From NCBI RefSeq assembly GCF_002356335.1, contig NZ_AP018165.1, positions 1,736,001 through 1,800,000 on the forward strand: a stretch of DNA of 64,000 nt. The letters are read 5' to 3'. Each line of letters opens with the position of its first letter. Positions within the stretch are counted from its first letter, which is position 1. The DNA comes from [Mycobacterium] stephanolepidis. Lineage in GTDB: Bacteria > Actinomycetota > Actinomycetes > Mycobacteriales > Mycobacteriaceae. The notes below the pieces were generated by a model. It worked only from the letters and a program-made list of their open reading frames with translations. It was not told the origin of the DNA and made no database searches. Below, one piece after another: positions 63,124 to 64,000 of this stretch. A program made the position numbers and the translations under genes.

Positions 63124-64000
63124 GCAGACCCGAACAATGGCATCTCGATCTACAACACCGGTGCTCAGGGGGCGCCCCAGCAGGCTGGGCAGCAAGGCGC
63201 GCAGCAAGGCAACCCGGGTCAGCAGCCTCAGCACGGAACTCAGATACCTGATTACCAGACGGCAACTCCGTACACCCAAGGGCCCGGCAAAGCGAACCCG
63301 GACTATCAAGCACCGCAACAGGGAAACCAGGCGCAGCAGCCGCAACAAGGCCAGCAACAGCAGCCTTCTGAGAACTCGTCCAACGACTCGGAGGGGCAGC
63401 AGAATGACTCGAACAAAGAATGCCAGGAAGTAGCGGAGTATCTCGATATCGCTGAGCCGGTCACGTCCACGGCTGGTGCCGCTGGGCAGCGTATCGGTGG
63501 CCAGATTCAGCCTGGCCGTCACAATTCTCCAGGCGGCGGGTGCGAATGTAGCGGAAAACCAGCTCAGAAGCAGCAAGCGAACGACCAAAACGGCGATGAG
63601 ACCGAAGATCAGAACAACGCATGCGGTGACCGTGCCGGCTATTCCAATCCGCTCGCATCGGCACCTGTTGCTCAGTCGCCGGACAGTCCGTATCAGCGAG
63701 GCTTTTGGCTCGTGGATTGGAGCAAAACCGGCCAGATTCCTAGTTCAATCGCTATCGACCCAAATACGCCGGGATACACCGGTGGTACAACAGTTCCTGA
63801 CATAAATAGTCCTTCAAGCTTAAAGCATGTATACGCGTTCCGTATTGTTGGTGCGAGCCCGGCGGGAAACCCAACTACATTGAACTCCGGTGGCATTGAC
63901 TATCCGGCTCAATACATGAATTTCTCCTACGAGATGATGACCTATGAAGTGTTGGCTACTAAGAACCGGGCTGGCAAGTTTGCCTATCCGCTGACCCTAT
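63124..64000 (+). pseudogene. C-terminal part of IS-interrupted secreted protein (continues outside window)
   Basis: Open to the window edge (frame starting GCA 63121-63123). Sequence begins ADPNNGISIYNTG, continues about 110 residues of Gln/Pro/Gly-rich repeats (QQGAQQGNPGQ), then a Cys-containing segment (KECQEVAEYLDI, GGGCECSG, NACGDRAGY) and a folded part beginning RGFWLVDWSKTGQ. It lacks its own start and signal peptide. The downstream boundary and function are unknown. Confidence 0.65.

Overview
The window reads as a high-GC mycobacterial chromosome, most likely a rapid grower of the Mycobacteroides abscessus/chelonae type. The main support is a syntenic fatty-acid block with counterparts of the M. 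tuberculosis Rv2238c-Rv2259 neighbourhood: mscR, beta-lactamase-like protein, DUF3145, accD6, kasA, acpM, fabD, fasR, aceE, lipoprotein, DUF3052 and ahpE. Mycothiol metabolism, WXG100 proteins, an MspA-type porin and many DUF-type lipoproteins fit the same group. The species call is inference from gene content only.

Layout. 1-5765: a type VII secretion (ESX) substrate-like cluster with no core machinery: DUF732-like protein, helical protein, DUF3558 lipoprotein, Gly-rich PPE-like protein, WXG100 protein, NlpC/P60 hydrolase, lipoprotein, helical protein. 5920-15393: envelope and secreted functions (MPT64-like, arylsulfatase, an S1/P1 nuclease broken by one in-frame TGA, GH16 glucanase, SrpA-type catalase with cytochrome b561, VanX-like dipeptidase, lipoprotein, membrane protein). 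15431-17168: an ABC-F protein behind a WhiB7-like promoter, a three-codon leader ORF and a hairpin that reaches its ribosome binding site. 17263-19684: two protealysin-like M4 proteases around an emfourin-like inhibitor. 20056-33923: catabolic genes (two acyl-CoA dehydrogenases, thiolase, glycogen phosphorylase, quinone reductase with MarR repressor, carotenoid oxygenase, TetR regulators, FAD monooxygenase) and a diguanylate cyclase. 33931-47874: the FAS-II and pyruvate dehydrogenase block; only one beta-ketoacyl-ACP synthase (KasA) is present and a split alpha/beta hydrolase sits at the operon end.

47906-57409: a tRNA-Val(UAC) gene whose 3' half is duplicated as a 46-bp direct repeat bounding a 9.4-kb integrated element. 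It carries a tyrosine integrase with an inserted winged-helix-like segment, an excisionase, a RepA/RecA-like ATPase followed by a palindromic iteron array (candidate origin), a TerS-like protein, a run of tiny genes mostly overlapping by 4 bp, an HExxH protein, and AT-richer cargo at both ends: a DUF6602 nuclease-like protein and a multi-pass membrane protein. No capsid, tail, portal or large terminase gene is visible. This is the architecture of an actinobacterial phage satellite (PICI-like island) and is the most interesting object in the window.

57421-64000: SRPBCC, NTF2-like and coiled-coil genes on the minus strand, then an envelope operon (MspA-family porin variant with a Gly-rich insertion, a Cys-rich secreted protein, and a long Gln/Pro-rich secreted protein) whose third gene is interrupted by a complete IS3-family element.
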